A stretch of DNA of 64,000 bases, from positions 4,960,001-5,024,000 of the forward strand of contig NZ_CP149817.1 of assembly GCF_037935975.1 (NCBI RefSeq). The letters run 5' to 3'. The notes under the pieces are model-generated. The model saw nothing but the letters and a program-made list of their open reading frames with translations, ran no database searches and had not been told where the DNA came from. Positions 25,048-35,071 of the stretch are shown piece by piece. This stretch comes from Teredinibacter turnerae (GTDB lineage Bacteria; Pseudomonadota; Gammaproteobacteria; Pseudomonadales; Cellvibrionaceae). Both the position numbers and the translations under genes were made by a program. The stretch's first letter is position 1. Each line of letters begins with the position of its first letter.

Positions 25048-28000
25048 TCACCTCGCTTTTGCTTCTTCCAGCAATTCCGCAATGCTGGAGAGCAAAAGTT
25101 CTTCCTGGTATGGCTTACCCAGGTATTTGTTTACACCCAGACTCATAGCGCGTTCCCTATGCTTGTCGCCTGTACGCGAGGTAATCATGATAATTGGCAG
25201 ATGGCGCAACCGGCTGCTGCTGCGAATGTTCTTTGCAACTTCGAAACCGTCCATGCGCGGCATTTCAATATCCAGCAGCATGAGGTCGGGAATGTCGTCA
25301 TCCTGCAAAACCCGCAACGCATCGACGCCATCTTTCGCGGTAGTCACGTTAAAGCCTTCGCGCTCCAAAAAGCGTGTGGTTACTTTTCGAACGGTTACCG
25401 AGTCATCCACCACCATAACAGTTTTGGTGGTATCTTCAGGTGCTTCTACTGGCGGCAGAGCGTCCCGCAGGCGCATTTCAATCACTTTGGCGTTGGCGAT
25501 TTCTTTACGCATGAGTGCGTGCGGATCGAGGATCACAACAACACTACCGTCACCCATCAGGGTCGCACCGGACAAACCCTGCACAGCACTAAACTGCACA
25601 CCCAGGCTTTTCACGACAACTTCGCGGCTGCCCAGGAGGTTATCCACCTGCACCGCCATGGCGTTATCTGCCGAACGCACCAGGAGAACCGGCAGCGGCA
25701 ATGCGTGGCCATCGAGTTGCGGCAAAGTGTCGTTGCTGAGCATCGACCCCAGGTAACGCACTTGGTAATTCTCGCCGGCGTACTCAAAGCGCGCATCTTC
25801 GGTAGTGTAATAGTGTTCCAGTTCGAACGGGCTCACCCGCACAATACCTTCGATGGTATTCAATGGAATCGCGTAAGTATCCTGACCAATTTCAACCATG
25901 AGGGCGCGGTTGACCGACACCGTAAACGGCAGGCGAACAATGAACTCCGTACCCTTGCCCCATGCAGAATCGATGGTAACGGAGCCACCAAGCGCTTTAA
26001 TCTCGGACGTTACAACGTCCAACCCTACGCCGCGACCGGAAATCTGCGTTACTTTTTCTGCGGTACTGAAACCCGCGTGCAAAATAAACTGCATCACATC
26101 AAAATCGCTCAAGCCAGCGTCAGCACTCATAAGCCCGCGCTCGATCGCTTTTTCCCGTACGCGACGCAAATCGATACCGCGCCCGTCGTCGGCAAGGCGG
26201 ATAATGACATCACCACCTTCGCGGCCGAGCGTAAGTACAATCCGGCCCGTTTCCGATTTACCAGCACTCAAGCGATCTTCAGGTGCTTCAACCCCGTGAT
26301 CCACCGCATTGCGCAACATGTGCTCCAGCGGCGGCACCATGCGCTCCAGTACCGAACGGTCCAGTTCACCTTCGACATTGTCCAGCTCGAAGCTCACACT
26401 CTTGCCCAACTCACTGGAAACCTGACGAACAATGCGGCGCAAACGCGGAACCAGGCGTGAGAAAGGAACCATGCGCGAGCGCATAAGACCTTCCTGCAAA
26501 GTGGTGTTGATGCGGGACTGTTGCAGCAGCAACGTTTCGGTATCGCGGATATTATCGGTCAGGGTTTCCCGCAAATCGATAAGGTCGGACGCGGACTCAA
26601 TCAGCGAGCGCGAAAGCTGCTGCAAGTGAGAATAGCGGTCCATCTCCAGGGGGTCGAAATCTTCGTGCGCGGCCATTTGCTCCTGGCGGAACAATACCTG
26701 CGCTTCGGTTTCAATATCCAGGCGACGCAGCTGTTCCTGAAGGCGGAACAGTGTGGAATCAATATCGTCGAGTGAATTAGAAAAATCACTCACCTGCTGT
26801 TCAATACGCGCGCGGTTGATTGACGTTTCCCCCGCGAGGTTTACCAGCTCTTCCAGCAGCTCGGCTGATACCTTAATAACCTCCTGCGGTCCACTGGGCT
26901 TGCGCGCAATCGCCTGGCCGCCCGGGGTGGGTGCCGGCGATGGCATCGTAAACTCACCGACGTCTGGCGCCTTTGGTTTGGGCGCAAACGGCACGACATT
27001 CGATTCAGGCGCCGGAGCCATTGTTTGCTGTGGTGTAGCGTCTTGATCGGCTGACGCCTCGTCCACGCCGGTATCGCTTTCGCTTGGGTCCGCGGGCGGG
27101 ATTTCTGCGGATACTTCTGCGGGCACATCTGCAGATGCCTCGGCGCTGTCGAGGTCCCCGGCAACAAACGCTTGTATCGCGCGCACACCAGTCAGCACCT
27201 GATCCTGATAGGAGTGCATGGTACGGAAAAATGTGTCGTCGACTTCCTGCAACTTGGAGCCAATCAGGAAAGATTCATAGTTGTGAGTCAACTCACCCAG
27301 GTTAGTCATGCCTGCCAGTCGTGCACCACCTTTGAGCGTGTGCAGCACACGTTTTATTTCTTCCGCCTGGCTTAAGTCGCTCCAATCACTTTCCCACGCA
27401 TGAACAGCTTCGTCCAACTGCTCGATCAACTCGTCCGCCTCTTCCAGAAAAATATCGAGAATATCCTGGTCGAAGTCTTCGTCATTGACATCAATGGTAT
27501 CCAGCAAGCCAGCGACCGTAGCACCAGTCTGGGCGGGCTCTTGCGCCTGGGTGTCGGATTCTTGACCGGCTGGCGCCCCCGCTTGCGAGGTCTCGGCTTC
27601 TAATTCGAAATTTTCAACATTAGGCGGTTGAACAACATCCGGGCTATCCAGATCAGCGAGGAGTTGCTCGCCCATGTCTGCCACTTCAGAAATACCATTA
27701 TCGATTGTTTCCAGGCTGACAGGGGCGCCATCAGCGGAACCCTCATCTTCTGAGGCATGGTGTTCACCTGATGCACCGTGTTCAGCGGATGCATCGCCTT
27801 CGGGTGAGGCCGGCGTCGTTGTCAGTCCTGCCTCGCTGGATAGCATGGTGGCGTCTGCGGAGATATCCTGACCGAACTCGGACGGTGTTAACTCAGAGAC
27901 ATCATTCTCGGACGGCAGATCACCGGTCGCATCAATGACTTCTACACCGAAGCCACTGGTGACCAGATCATCACCAACTAAACTCGCGCTACCCGAATCA

Positions 28001-31000
28001 CTCCCCTGCGGCTCGTCGAGAGTAATGTCATCGGCTGAAATCGCTTCGCTCGAATCGATCTCGAAGACGCCGTCATCGCCCGAGAATGCATCGCCTCCAG
28101 GCTGTTCGATTAGAGAATCAGCCGGCGTATCAGTCTCAAACCCTGACTCTACTGCGGAATCAGTTGGGTTTGCGTCGAGTTCAAAGCTGGGAATACTTTC
28201 ATCAACTGTCAGCGTCGGTAAGTCATCGACGGTATAGGTACCCTCATCTGGCAGGATGTCCCCCTCAAACGGGGTGTCGAGCACGGGCGGCTGTTCATCG
28301 TCACTCAGGGTGATCTGATGTTCGTCACCAAGCGGCTCGTGGTCGTCGTCGTTAAGTTCCTCGTCGGAAAACGGGCTCGAAAAATCGGCCGTCAGAACAT
28401 TGTCCGCTGGCGCCTCGGGCTCGATACTGATGACGAGGTCGTCATCGGCGCTGCTTTCATCTGGCGCATCAACTAACTGTTCGTCGGTTGAGGTTGGGCT
28501 TTGTTCTTCAAACGGTTCTTCAATCGGCCTATCTGCACCGGCAGCGCCTGACGCATCCGCTAGCGGCGTAGAAAGCGCTGCAGCTTCCTCGCCGTGATGA
28601 ATCAGCGACGCCAGAGCAGAGGTAATTTCTTCGGACGGCGAACTGACGTTTTGGCCGGCAGCCACTGCATCGACCATGTCCAGCAGGGTGTTGTGACCGG
28701 CAGACAGAATAGTGAAAAAATCATCGTTGAGGAGCTGATGCCCCGCGTCGGCCTGGTTATAAAGCTGGCAAAGTTGTGCCGCCAAACCCGCCATATCCGG
28801 CAGATTGGCTTGCCGGGCGCCGGTGCCGAGCGTACTCAGCTCGCTCACCACGGACGCACCATGTTCAAACGCACCGCCCTTCTCCTGCCAGTCGGCAATC
28901 AGTTGGTCGGCATCCAGCAGAAGATTCATTTCCTCTGCCATAAAAATAGACAGCAGTCTTGGATCGACCTGCTGCTGACCTTCTTTTTCCTGGTCTTTCA
29001 GACGGATAAGGTGTCCGACTGCCAGTTCGCGCAGCTCTGCGGTGCGGGCAACAAACTGGTCCAGCTGACGAATTTCGAGATTCTCGCCCGCTTCTAACTG
29101 GGTAAGTGCCTGGGCGGTGTAGCTGACGGCGTCGCGGTATAGCTGGAGAATATCCTCGTTGATATCCACCTGATAGCTGATCAATTCTTTCGCAAACGCC
29201 TCGAGTGGCTCCGCCATGGCTGCAATGGGCGTAACCTGCGCCATTTTTGCACTGCCCTTGAGGGTGTGCAGCGCGCGCTGGAAGTCATCGCTAGGTGGTG
29301 AGTACAACGGCGCATCCGCTTCCATTTTGGCGATAAACGCGTTCATGGTCGCTAGATGGCTCTGGGCCTCGGACGAGAATATCTCCCACAACACCAGGTT
29401 TTCATTGTCACTGTCGTCTTCATCCCCCGAAATATCCGCCTGAGGCTCGGGCTCTGCAGCTGCAGTTTCTTGTTGCTGCTCAGCTGCAACCACCTTTTTT
29501 GGCGGTGCCGTCAGATCTGGCAGTTGCGGGTGTCCCCCATCCGGGACAGCCGCCAGCTCAGCAGGAATATCTCCAGCCGCAAGGCTCTCTGCCCACGCCA
29601 TATACTGTTCGCACAGGGCTTTTTGCGGATTGCGTTTGCGCCGTTCAAATGCGGTGACCAGTACGGGCAGCACGTGCAGTACCAGCTCAATCATGTGGCC
29701 ATGCGCGGGGCCGACGTTGACCGTGTTGTCAATCACACGGTTCAGCATGTTCTCTATGGACCAGGCGAGCTCACCGATATCGTAAGCTTCCACCATACGG
29801 CCGCTGCCTTTCAGCGTGTGGAAAGCGCGGCGGACAACCACGAGCGAATCCTGATCCTGAAAGTTCGCACGCCATTTCGGGAAATATTCGTCCAGGGTCT
29901 CACGCACTTCGCCAGCTTCTTCGATAAAGATTTCGATAATCTCATCGTCGATATCGCTTTCGATCTCCGGCTCGTCATCATCGACGGTTATGGCATCAAG
30001 CGATACCCCGGGTTGCGGCTCTGGCTCGGGTTCAGCGGCGGGTGCATCATTAACAGCGGCGGTTGGGGCTTCGGGTTCGGAGGGCGCCGAGTTTTCACCA
30101 GCACTGGGCACAGCGAGTAACGGGTACCCGAGGCTTGCCATCGACTCTTCGGCAACGTCCAATAATGAACTGGGATCGCCATCCATATCGTCGAGACGAC
30201 GCTCGAGATAATACTCAACACTAGCGATGGCGTCAGCGAGTGTATCCAGCGAGTTCCAGCCCGGCTGTTCGTCCCGCTCAATTAACTCGGCTTGAATGTA
30301 AGCCGCACAGCGATCAAGTATCGCGGCAGGGCGTGGCAAAGGGATAATTTCAAGCCCGCCGCGGATATCATGCAGCAGGCTGCCTACGTTGAGCAGATGG
30401 CTCTTGTCCCACTTCGACGAGATATACTCGACAATCGCGTCCTTCGCCTGCTCGAGCCCATGCTGGCACTCCTTTATGACGGTCACCTTGGCCTGGTCGA
30501 TTTCTATTTCGCGCTCGTTCACACTGGCGAGATCGCGATTGGTACCGACCACCTTGGCAATCGCTTCCAGGCGGTGTTCAATTTCGATAATTTTACCGGC
30601 AACGTCTAACAGACGCGCTTCATCAACGGTGTTGAGTTCGCTGAGTTCCGTGAGCACGTCAATTTGCTGGTTGATGTGCTTGCGAAGGTCGCCGATACCC
30701 AGTATCGCGAGCGTATCAGCTACGCGCTTGACGACCGGCAGCACCTCGCGCAGATCTTCGGGCTGGCCTTGACCGGTAAGGCAGGTGTCCAGCACATGCT
30801 TGATGGAGTTAATTTCTTCGTTGAGCGCGACAACTACCGAGCGGATTGCGTCCGGATCCGGGGCCGAGAGGGAATTTTTATCGTTGGAATCACCAATGGT
30901 GACACCCGCAAGCAACGCATTTTTCAGATTGTAGCGCGCTTTAACACGATTAATTTTCTTGCCGCCATCTTCAGCGCGGGCGACGTAGTAAAGCAGGTTT

Positions 31001-31800
31001 TTCAACAGGCTTTCGCGCGGGGTTGCATCCAACGAGCCTGGCGCTTTTTCACCCATCAGTCGCAGTTCGCGTGCAAGGTGTCGCAACAGCCCCCGCACGG
31101 CCACGCTCAGCTCGATATCGTCGCGCAACAGGCCCTCGATCAACGCGGCGGACACTTCCCAGATCGGGTGGCATTGCGTTCCCGCTGTCAGCGCTTCCAG
31201 CCGACTAAACACCTTGTCGAGATACCCGAGGTTCTCATCGACTTTAATACCGCGCAGCACACTGGCAGCAGCAAACTGGTACATTTCGCGCAGCTTCTTG
31301 AGAACCTGCTGCAGTTTGCTCTTGTCAGTGGTAATCGGATGGCGCTGGCCGCTCACACTAGCGGTCAGAGACAGGTCGGGCGAGAAGAGGTTGGTTTCAC
31401 TCAGGTAGCTCTGATTGCGGACTGCGCGCAGATCGTTAAGCAGCGGAAGAACGAGGCCCGGGTTGTCTTCTTTCTGCGCTTTAACGTGATCCAGATAGGT
31501 AGGCAACTGTAACAGAGAGCGCATAAGTACTTCTTGCGCTTCGGGTACGCTGGTGACTTTGTTGTCCATCAAAGCCTGGGCGAGGTGCTCCATTTCCTCG
31601 GCCAGCAGAGACGCGCCGTGAAACTCCACCATTTGCAAGCTGCCGTGCACCTGATGGATATACGTCAGACAGAAGCGCATCTTCGTGGCATCTTTCGAAT
31701 CTTCCACGAAGGATTCCAGGGCTTGTCGCGCTTCTTTGAGTGTCTCGTCGATTTCCTCAATCACCCAATCGAGCGCGGCAAAGTTACGTTTATCGCTCAT
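25048..31800 (-). CDS. chpA: Hybrid CheA-type histidine kinase ChpA of the Pil-Chp system
   Basis: Central kinase of twitching-motility chemosensing, 2250 residues (P. aeruginosa ChpA about 2470). Reading from the N-terminus I find phosphotransfer-like motifs at H49 (HQVHGS), about H475 (HDIRGG), H660 (HTLKGS), H844 (HTLKGS), a Ser-type domain near S987 (STLGTG) and H1486 (HTLKGG). Residues about 1085-1435 are a very acidic low-complexity linker. The CheA core then has the dimerisation and ATPase regions (HMLRNAVDHGVE, DDGRGIDL, GRGVGLDVV) and a CheW-like regulatory domain. A C-terminal CheY-like receiver contains VVDDSVTVRKV and LLDIEMPRMDGF. It sits between pilK and chpB. Confidence 0.97.
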   Translation of the reverse strand: MSDKRNFAALDWVIEEIDETLKEARQALESFVEDSKDATKMRFCLTYIHQVHGSLQMVEFHGASLLAEEMEHLAQALMDNKVTSVPEAQEVLMRSLLQLPTYLDHVKAQKEDNPGLVLPLLNDLRAVRNQSYLSETNLFSPDLSLTASVSGQRHPITTDKSKLQQVLKKLREMYQFAAASVLRGIKVDENLGYLDKVFSRLEALTAGTQCHPIWEVSAALIEGLLRDDIELSVAVRGLLRHLARELRLMGEKAPGSLDATPRESLLKNLLYYVARAEDGGKKINRVKARYNLKNALLAGVTIGDSNDKNSLSAPDPDAIRSVVVALNEEINSIKHVLDTCLTGQGQPEDLREVLPVVKRVADTLAILGIGDLRKHINQQIDVLTELSELNTVDEARLLDVAGKIIEIEHRLEAIAKVVGTNRDLASVNEREIEIDQAKVTVIKECQHGLEQAKDAIVEYISSKWDKSHLLNVGSLLHDIRGGLEIIPLPRPAAILDRCAAYIQAELIERDEQPGWNSLDTLADAIASVEYYLERRLDDMDGDPSSLLDVAEESMASLGYPLLAVPSAGENSAPSEPEAPTAAVNDAPAAEPEPEPQPGVSLDAITVDDDEPEIESDIDDEIIEIFIEEAGEVRETLDEYFPKWRANFQDQDSLVVVRRAFHTLKGSGRMVEAYDIGELAWSIENMLNRVIDNTVNVGPAHGHMIELVLHVLPVLVTAFERRKRNPQKALCEQYMAWAESLAAGDIPAELAAVPDGGHPQLPDLTAPPKKVVAAEQQQETAAAEPEPQADISGDEDDSDNENLVLWEIFSSEAQSHLATMNAFIAKMEADAPLYSPPSDDFQRALHTLKGSAKMAQVTPIAAMAEPLEAFAKELISYQVDINEDILQLYRDAVSYTAQALTQLEAGENLEIRQLDQFVARTAELRELAVGHLIRLKDQEKEGQQQVDPRLLSIFMAEEMNLLLDADQLIADWQEKGGAFEHGASVVSELSTLGTGARQANLPDMAGLAAQLCQLYNQADAGHQLLNDDFFTILSAGHNTLLDMVDAVAAGQNVSSPSEEITSALASLIHHGEEAAALSTPLADASGAAGADRPIEEPFEEQSPTSTDEQLVDAPDESSADDDLVISIEPEAPADNVLTADFSSPFSDEELNDDDHEPLGDEHQITLSDDEQPPVLDTPFEGDILPDEGTYTVDDLPTLTVDESIPSFELDANPTDSAVESGFETDTPADSLIEQPGGDAFSGDDGVFEIDSSEAISADDITLDEPQGSDSGSASLVGDDLVTSGFGVEVIDATGDLPSENDVSELTPSEFGQDISADATMLSSEAGLTTTPASPEGDASAEHGASGEHHASEDEGSADGAPVSLETIDNGISEVADMGEQLLADLDSPDVVQPPNVENFELEAETSQAGAPAGQESDTQAQEPAQTGATVAGLLDTIDVNDEDFDQDILDIFLEEADELIEQLDEAVHAWESDWSDLSQAEEIKRVLHTLKGGARLAGMTNLGELTHNYESFLIGSKLQEVDDTFFRTMHSYQDQVLTGVRAIQAFVAGDLDSAEASADVPAEVSAEIPPADPSESDTGVDEASADQDATPQQTMAPAPESNVVPFAPKPKAPDVGEFTMPSPAPTPGGQAIARKPSGPQEVIKVSAELLEELVNLAGETSINRARIEQQVSDFSNSLDDIDSTLFRLQEQLRRLDIETEAQVLFRQEQMAAHEDFDPLEMDRYSHLQQLSRSLIESASDLIDLRETLTDNIRDTETLLLQQSRINTTLQEGLMRSRMVPFSRLVPRLRRIVRQVSSELGKSVSFELDNVEGELDRSVLERMVPPLEHMLRNAVDHGVEAPEDRLSAGKSETGRIVLTLGREGGDVIIRLADDGRGIDLRRVREKAIERGLMSADAGLSDFDVMQFILHAGFSTAEKVTQISGRGVGLDVVTSEIKALGGSVTIDSAWGKGTEFIVRLPFTVSVNRALMVEIGQDTYAIPLNTIEGIVRVSPFELEHYYTTEDARFEYAGENYQVRYLGSMLSNDTLPQLDGHALPLPVLLVRSADNAMAVQVDNLLGSREVVVKSLGVQFSAVQGLSGATLMGDGSVVVILDPHALMRKEIANAKVIEMRLRDALPPVEAPEDTTKTVMVVDDSVTVRKVTTRFLEREGFNVTTAKDGVDALRVLQDDDIPDLMLLDIEMPRMDGFEVAKNIRSSSRLRHLPIIMITSRTGDKHRERAMSLGVNKYLGKPYQEELLLSSIAELLEEAKAR

Positions 31801-31835
31801 ACAAGAAAGCCCTGCACCATAAATTTCTTAACAGT

Positions 31836-32693
31836 CTAAACTGCTGCTTTTCGAATATACGCCTGGACGTCGTCCACCGGCGCGCGCACCATGTCCGGGT
31901 GCGACCAGTCGACAACCTCGCCAAGCCCAACCACCAGAACACCGCCTGGTTTTAGATGATCGACAAAGGCGTTCATAATTTCGTGTCGCAACCAACGGCG
32001 AAAATAGATCAACAGGTTCTGGCAAAAAATCACATTCTGGTCGATACCCGGCATTTCGTTGATGTTGAGCACATTCGCATGGTTGAAACATACCCGCTGC
32101 TTTAGCTCCGGGTCTATTTGGTAGCGGCCATTTTCAAGCTGTTTGAAATAGCGCTGACGAACATGGGGTTCCAGCATTTCCACCTTGCGCTGAGGATAAA
32201 CACCCGAACGCGCAATTCCCAACGCGGCACGGCTGATATCTGTTGCAATCACGCCGTAATACGGGTCGAGTTGCGCCAGGCTAAAGCAGTCGTTTAGCAC
32301 CATGCTCAGCGTATAGGGCTCTTCACCAGAGGAGCAGCCAACACTCCAGATATCAAACGAATCCTTGAGGGTTTTGTTGTTTATCTGGTTTTGCAAATAA
32401 CCGCGCACAAAGTCGATAGAGGGGCGATGACGGAAAAAGCTGGTCTCTTTCACGACCAGACGATCAATGAGCACCGCCCACTCGATCATCCCGGAAACAC
32501 CATCCACTACACGGTTGTAGTACTGTGAATAATCTGTCTGCCCCAGCTCACGCATACGCATGGTGACCTGAGTTTGCAGAAATACCCGCTGCTGATCGCT
32601 CAAGCAAATACCTGCACGGTCCTCCAGCAGTTTGCTCCATTGCGCAAACTGTTTGTCAGTGAGGTCCGGCGCTGCCTGAAGTGACCAAATCAT
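31836..32693 (-). CDS. pilK: Receptor methyltransferase PilK (CheR-like)
   Basis: SAM-dependent glutamate methylation of PilJ. 285 residues. The N-terminal helical domain is residues 1-75. The CheR catalytic domain has VVKETSFFRHRPSIDF, SVGCSSGEEPYTLSMV (SAM motif), ATDISRAALGIARSGVY and FCQNLLIYFRR. AAGG lies upstream of the ATG. Located between pilJ and chpA. Confidence 0.96.
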   Translation of the reverse strand: MIWSLQAAPDLTDKQFAQWSKLLEDRAGICLSDQQRVFLQTQVTMRMRELGQTDYSQYYNRVVDGVSGMIEWAVLIDRLVVKETSFFRHRPSIDFVRGYLQNQINNKTLKDSFDIWSVGCSSGEEPYTLSMVLNDCFSLAQLDPYYGVIATDISRAALGIARSGVYPQRKVEMLEPHVRQRYFKQLENGRYQIDPELKQRVCFNHANVLNINEMPGIDQNVIFCQNLLIYFRRWLRHEIMNAFVDHLKPGGVLVVGLGEVVDWSHPDMVRAPVDDVQAYIRKAAV

Positions 32694-32710
32694 GAAATGC
32701 TACCTTGCCC

Positions 32711-34912
32711 TTAAACGCGCGCGTTTTCGTCGTCTTCTTCTTCAAGCGGATGCAGTAACGTAGGGTCATCGTCGTCCAATGCATCGTCCAGCGAAAGGTC
32801 GACAACCTCTTCATCCAAATCATCCACATCCATCTCGGCGCCGTCTTCCATCGCCATATCGTAATCGTCATCGTCGTCGCCGCTGGCTTCGGTCATTTCA
32901 TCAGGCAGCTTGAAGCCCGATACCGAACCACGCAGTTCCACCGCCAAATCGGACAGGTTACCAATCGCCGCCGCGGTTGCGTTGGTACCGGCGGACGTTT
33001 GCGAGGTAATTTCCTGAATCACGTTCATCGTGTTGGAGATGTGGCCCGCAGAGGAGGCCTGCTGACGAGCGGCGTTCGAAATATTCTGAATCAATTCAGC
33101 CAAGCTGGCCGATACTGCCTCGATTTCTTCCAGTGCCACACCCGCATCTTGTGCCAGGCGAGCTCCACGTACCACTTCGGCGGTGGTCTGTTCCATCGAG
33201 ATAACCGCTTCGTTGGTATCGTTCTGAATCGTTTTAACCAGCGATTCAATCTGTTTGGTTGCTGTTGCGGAACGTTCCGCAAGGCGCTGAACCTCATCCG
33301 CAACCACCGCAAAGCCGCGGCCCGCATCACCAGCCATGGACGCCTGGATCGCGGCGTTAAGTGCCAGAATGTTGGTCTGGTCAGCAATGTCATTAATCAA
33401 CGATACGATGTCACCAATTTCCTGCGAAGATTCACCCAGTCGTTTAATACGTTTCGACGTATCCTGAATCTGCTCACGAATAGTATCCATACCGCGGATG
33501 GTGTTCTGTACCACTTTTGCACCGTTGTTCGCGATCGATACCGACCGCTCCGCAACGCCGGCTGATTCGGCCGCGTTTGCAGATACCTGGTCGATGGTAA
33601 CCGCCATTTCGTTCACCGCCGCAGATGCTCCCGCGATTTCCTGCGCCTGGTGCTCCGAAGCTTCAGCCAGATGCAGCGCTGTTTGCTGTGTATCTTTAGA
33701 GCCGTCCACAACCCGCTCGGAGGTTTCGTTAATGCGCGAAACCAGTACCCGCAGCTGGTCGATGGTGTAGTTAATAGAGTCCGCAATCGCGCCCGTAAAA
33801 TCTTCGGTAACTGTTGCCGTCGTGGTCAGGTCACCATCCGCAAGGTCAGCCAGTTCATCCAGCAGTCGCAAAATCGCGTTCTGGTTCCGCTCGTTGGTTT
33901 CTGCGGTTTCTTTCGCACGGCGGTTAGTAGCACGGATAAGCGAGTAACCAATACCAATCAGGAACAACAGCCAGACCGCGCCGACAATCAGCAGAATATT
34001 GTTATTCCAGCTGCGCTTGCTAGGCAGCTGTACGATTGCATCGGAAAGCGCACCCAGCGTTTGCAGAATCAGAGGTCCGTCATCCAGCACACTGGTGGTT
34101 GCCTGTCGAGCGCGAAACAGGGCAGGCGCCGCTTCGAAGATTTCACGTACCGAGCCGCTTACAAACTCGAACAACTCAGAAATTTCTTCCAGCGACGAGA
34201 TTGCCTCAGGATCGGTAACCCGGGATATGCTCATGGCCACATCGCCATTTTTCATCCCTTCGAGAACCTTTCCGAACAAACTGGCGTCCAAGTTAAACTG
34301 ATCCGCTGCACGGTCCGCATCTTCACCACCGCGCAGCATCTTGTCGACGTTTCGACCGATGCGCTCAGCACGCCAGGACTGCATCTGAGCAACAGAAACC
34401 TGATCCGCCGGTGCGCGGTTCTCGAGGAGGATTTCTACAATATTGTTGTGTTCCGCCTGAAGTTCTGGGAGCGATTCGTTCAGGGTAGTCGCAACATCGT
34501 GCAGGAAGATAATCGTGTCTTCGTTTTCGGTGATAACCTGGATGTTCTGCTTCACCCGGGTCCATACGCCGTTAAACGCCGCCAGCGGCTCCGCCAGCAC
34601 GATGCGTGTCTGCGGATCCGCAGACTGCAACTGGCTCCAGGAGCGCTCCATGGAGGAGACAACTTCCTTCAGGTCGCCAAATGCCTCTTCGCGCCCCGCT
34701 GTCGCATCTCGAGACAGAGACGCCAACCGGAAGGACGATGCACGCAAGTCACTGGCCTGCTGCAGGTACTGCTGGTCGCGCTGCGCATAGGAGAACAGCT
34801 CATAGATAATCAGGCCGATCAGACCGGTCAATACAACCAGGCCGGTTATCAGAATTGCCAGCACCGGGTTGGTTTTGGCCCGGGCCAACAGGCCCTCAGA
34901 ATCACTCTTCAT
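32711..34912 (-). CDS. pilJ: Twitching methyl-accepting chemotaxis protein PilJ, with acidic tail
   Basis: Receptor of the Pil-Chp pathway in the inner membrane. 733 residues. TM1 ([20 protein letters not shown]) at about 19-38, a periplasmic PilJ sensor region to about 305, TM2 ([20 protein letters not shown]). A HAMP-like segment follows, then a long coiled-coil signalling domain with the hairpin tip [20 protein letters not shown]. After SGFKLP, where pseudomonad PilJ ends, about 55 residues of nearly pure Asp/Glu sequence follow, including DDDDD and EEEDDEN. The frame is intact there, so the tail is encoded and is the odd feature of this gene. Confidence 0.96.
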   Translation of the reverse strand: MKSDSEGLLARAKTNPVLAILITGLVVLTGLIGLIIYELFSYAQRDQQYLQQASDLRASSFRLASLSRDATAGREEAFGDLKEVVSSMERSWSQLQSADPQTRIVLAEPLAAFNGVWTRVKQNIQVITENEDTIIFLHDVATTLNESLPELQAEHNNIVEILLENRAPADQVSVAQMQSWRAERIGRNVDKMLRGGEDADRAADQFNLDASLFGKVLEGMKNGDVAMSISRVTDPEAISSLEEISELFEFVSGSVREIFEAAPALFRARQATTSVLDDGPLILQTLGALSDAIVQLPSKRSWNNNILLIVGAVWLLFLIGIGYSLIRATNRRAKETAETNERNQNAILRLLDELADLADGDLTTTATVTEDFTGAIADSINYTIDQLRVLVSRINETSERVVDGSKDTQQTALHLAEASEHQAQEIAGASAAVNEMAVTIDQVSANAAESAGVAERSVSIANNGAKVVQNTIRGMDTIREQIQDTSKRIKRLGESSQEIGDIVSLINDIADQTNILALNAAIQASMAGDAGRGFAVVADEVQRLAERSATATKQIESLVKTIQNDTNEAVISMEQTTAEVVRGARLAQDAGVALEEIEAVSASLAELIQNISNAARQQASSAGHISNTMNVIQEITSQTSAGTNATAAAIGNLSDLAVELRGSVSGFKLPDEMTEASGDDDDDYDMAMEDGAEMDVDDLDEEVVDLSLDDALDDDDPTLLHPLEEEDDENARV

Positions 34913-35019
34913 ACGACGCTCCCAAGCGAATGTATGTCAATGCAAGGTGGCTTTGCGCCACTCCTTTTAATTAAAACCTCTCCCCGCCGATGCGAGGGAA
35001 GAACCACGCCAATTTACCC

Positions 35020-35045
35020 GAACGCCTGTCCAAGGACAGGCGTTC
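35020..35045 (-). promoter_or_regulatory. Perfect 12-bp hairpin in the pilI-pilJ gap
   Basis: GAACGCCTGTCC at 35020-35031 and GGACAGGCGTTC at 35034-35045 form a 12-bp stem with AA between. It lies within the 159-nt gap, about 27 nt after the pilI stop on the minus strand. No U-tract follows in the direction of pilJ transcription, so an mRNA processing or stability element, or partial attenuator, is more likely than a full terminator. Confidence 0.6.
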
Positions 35046-35071
35046 AGGAAAAACCGTTAAAACACACCGCG

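Noticed and set aside
25159-26460. 433-codon frame antisense to chpA, with others along the gene
   Set aside because: Codon bias in the long real gene leaves the opposite frame open; no start signal or family was seen.
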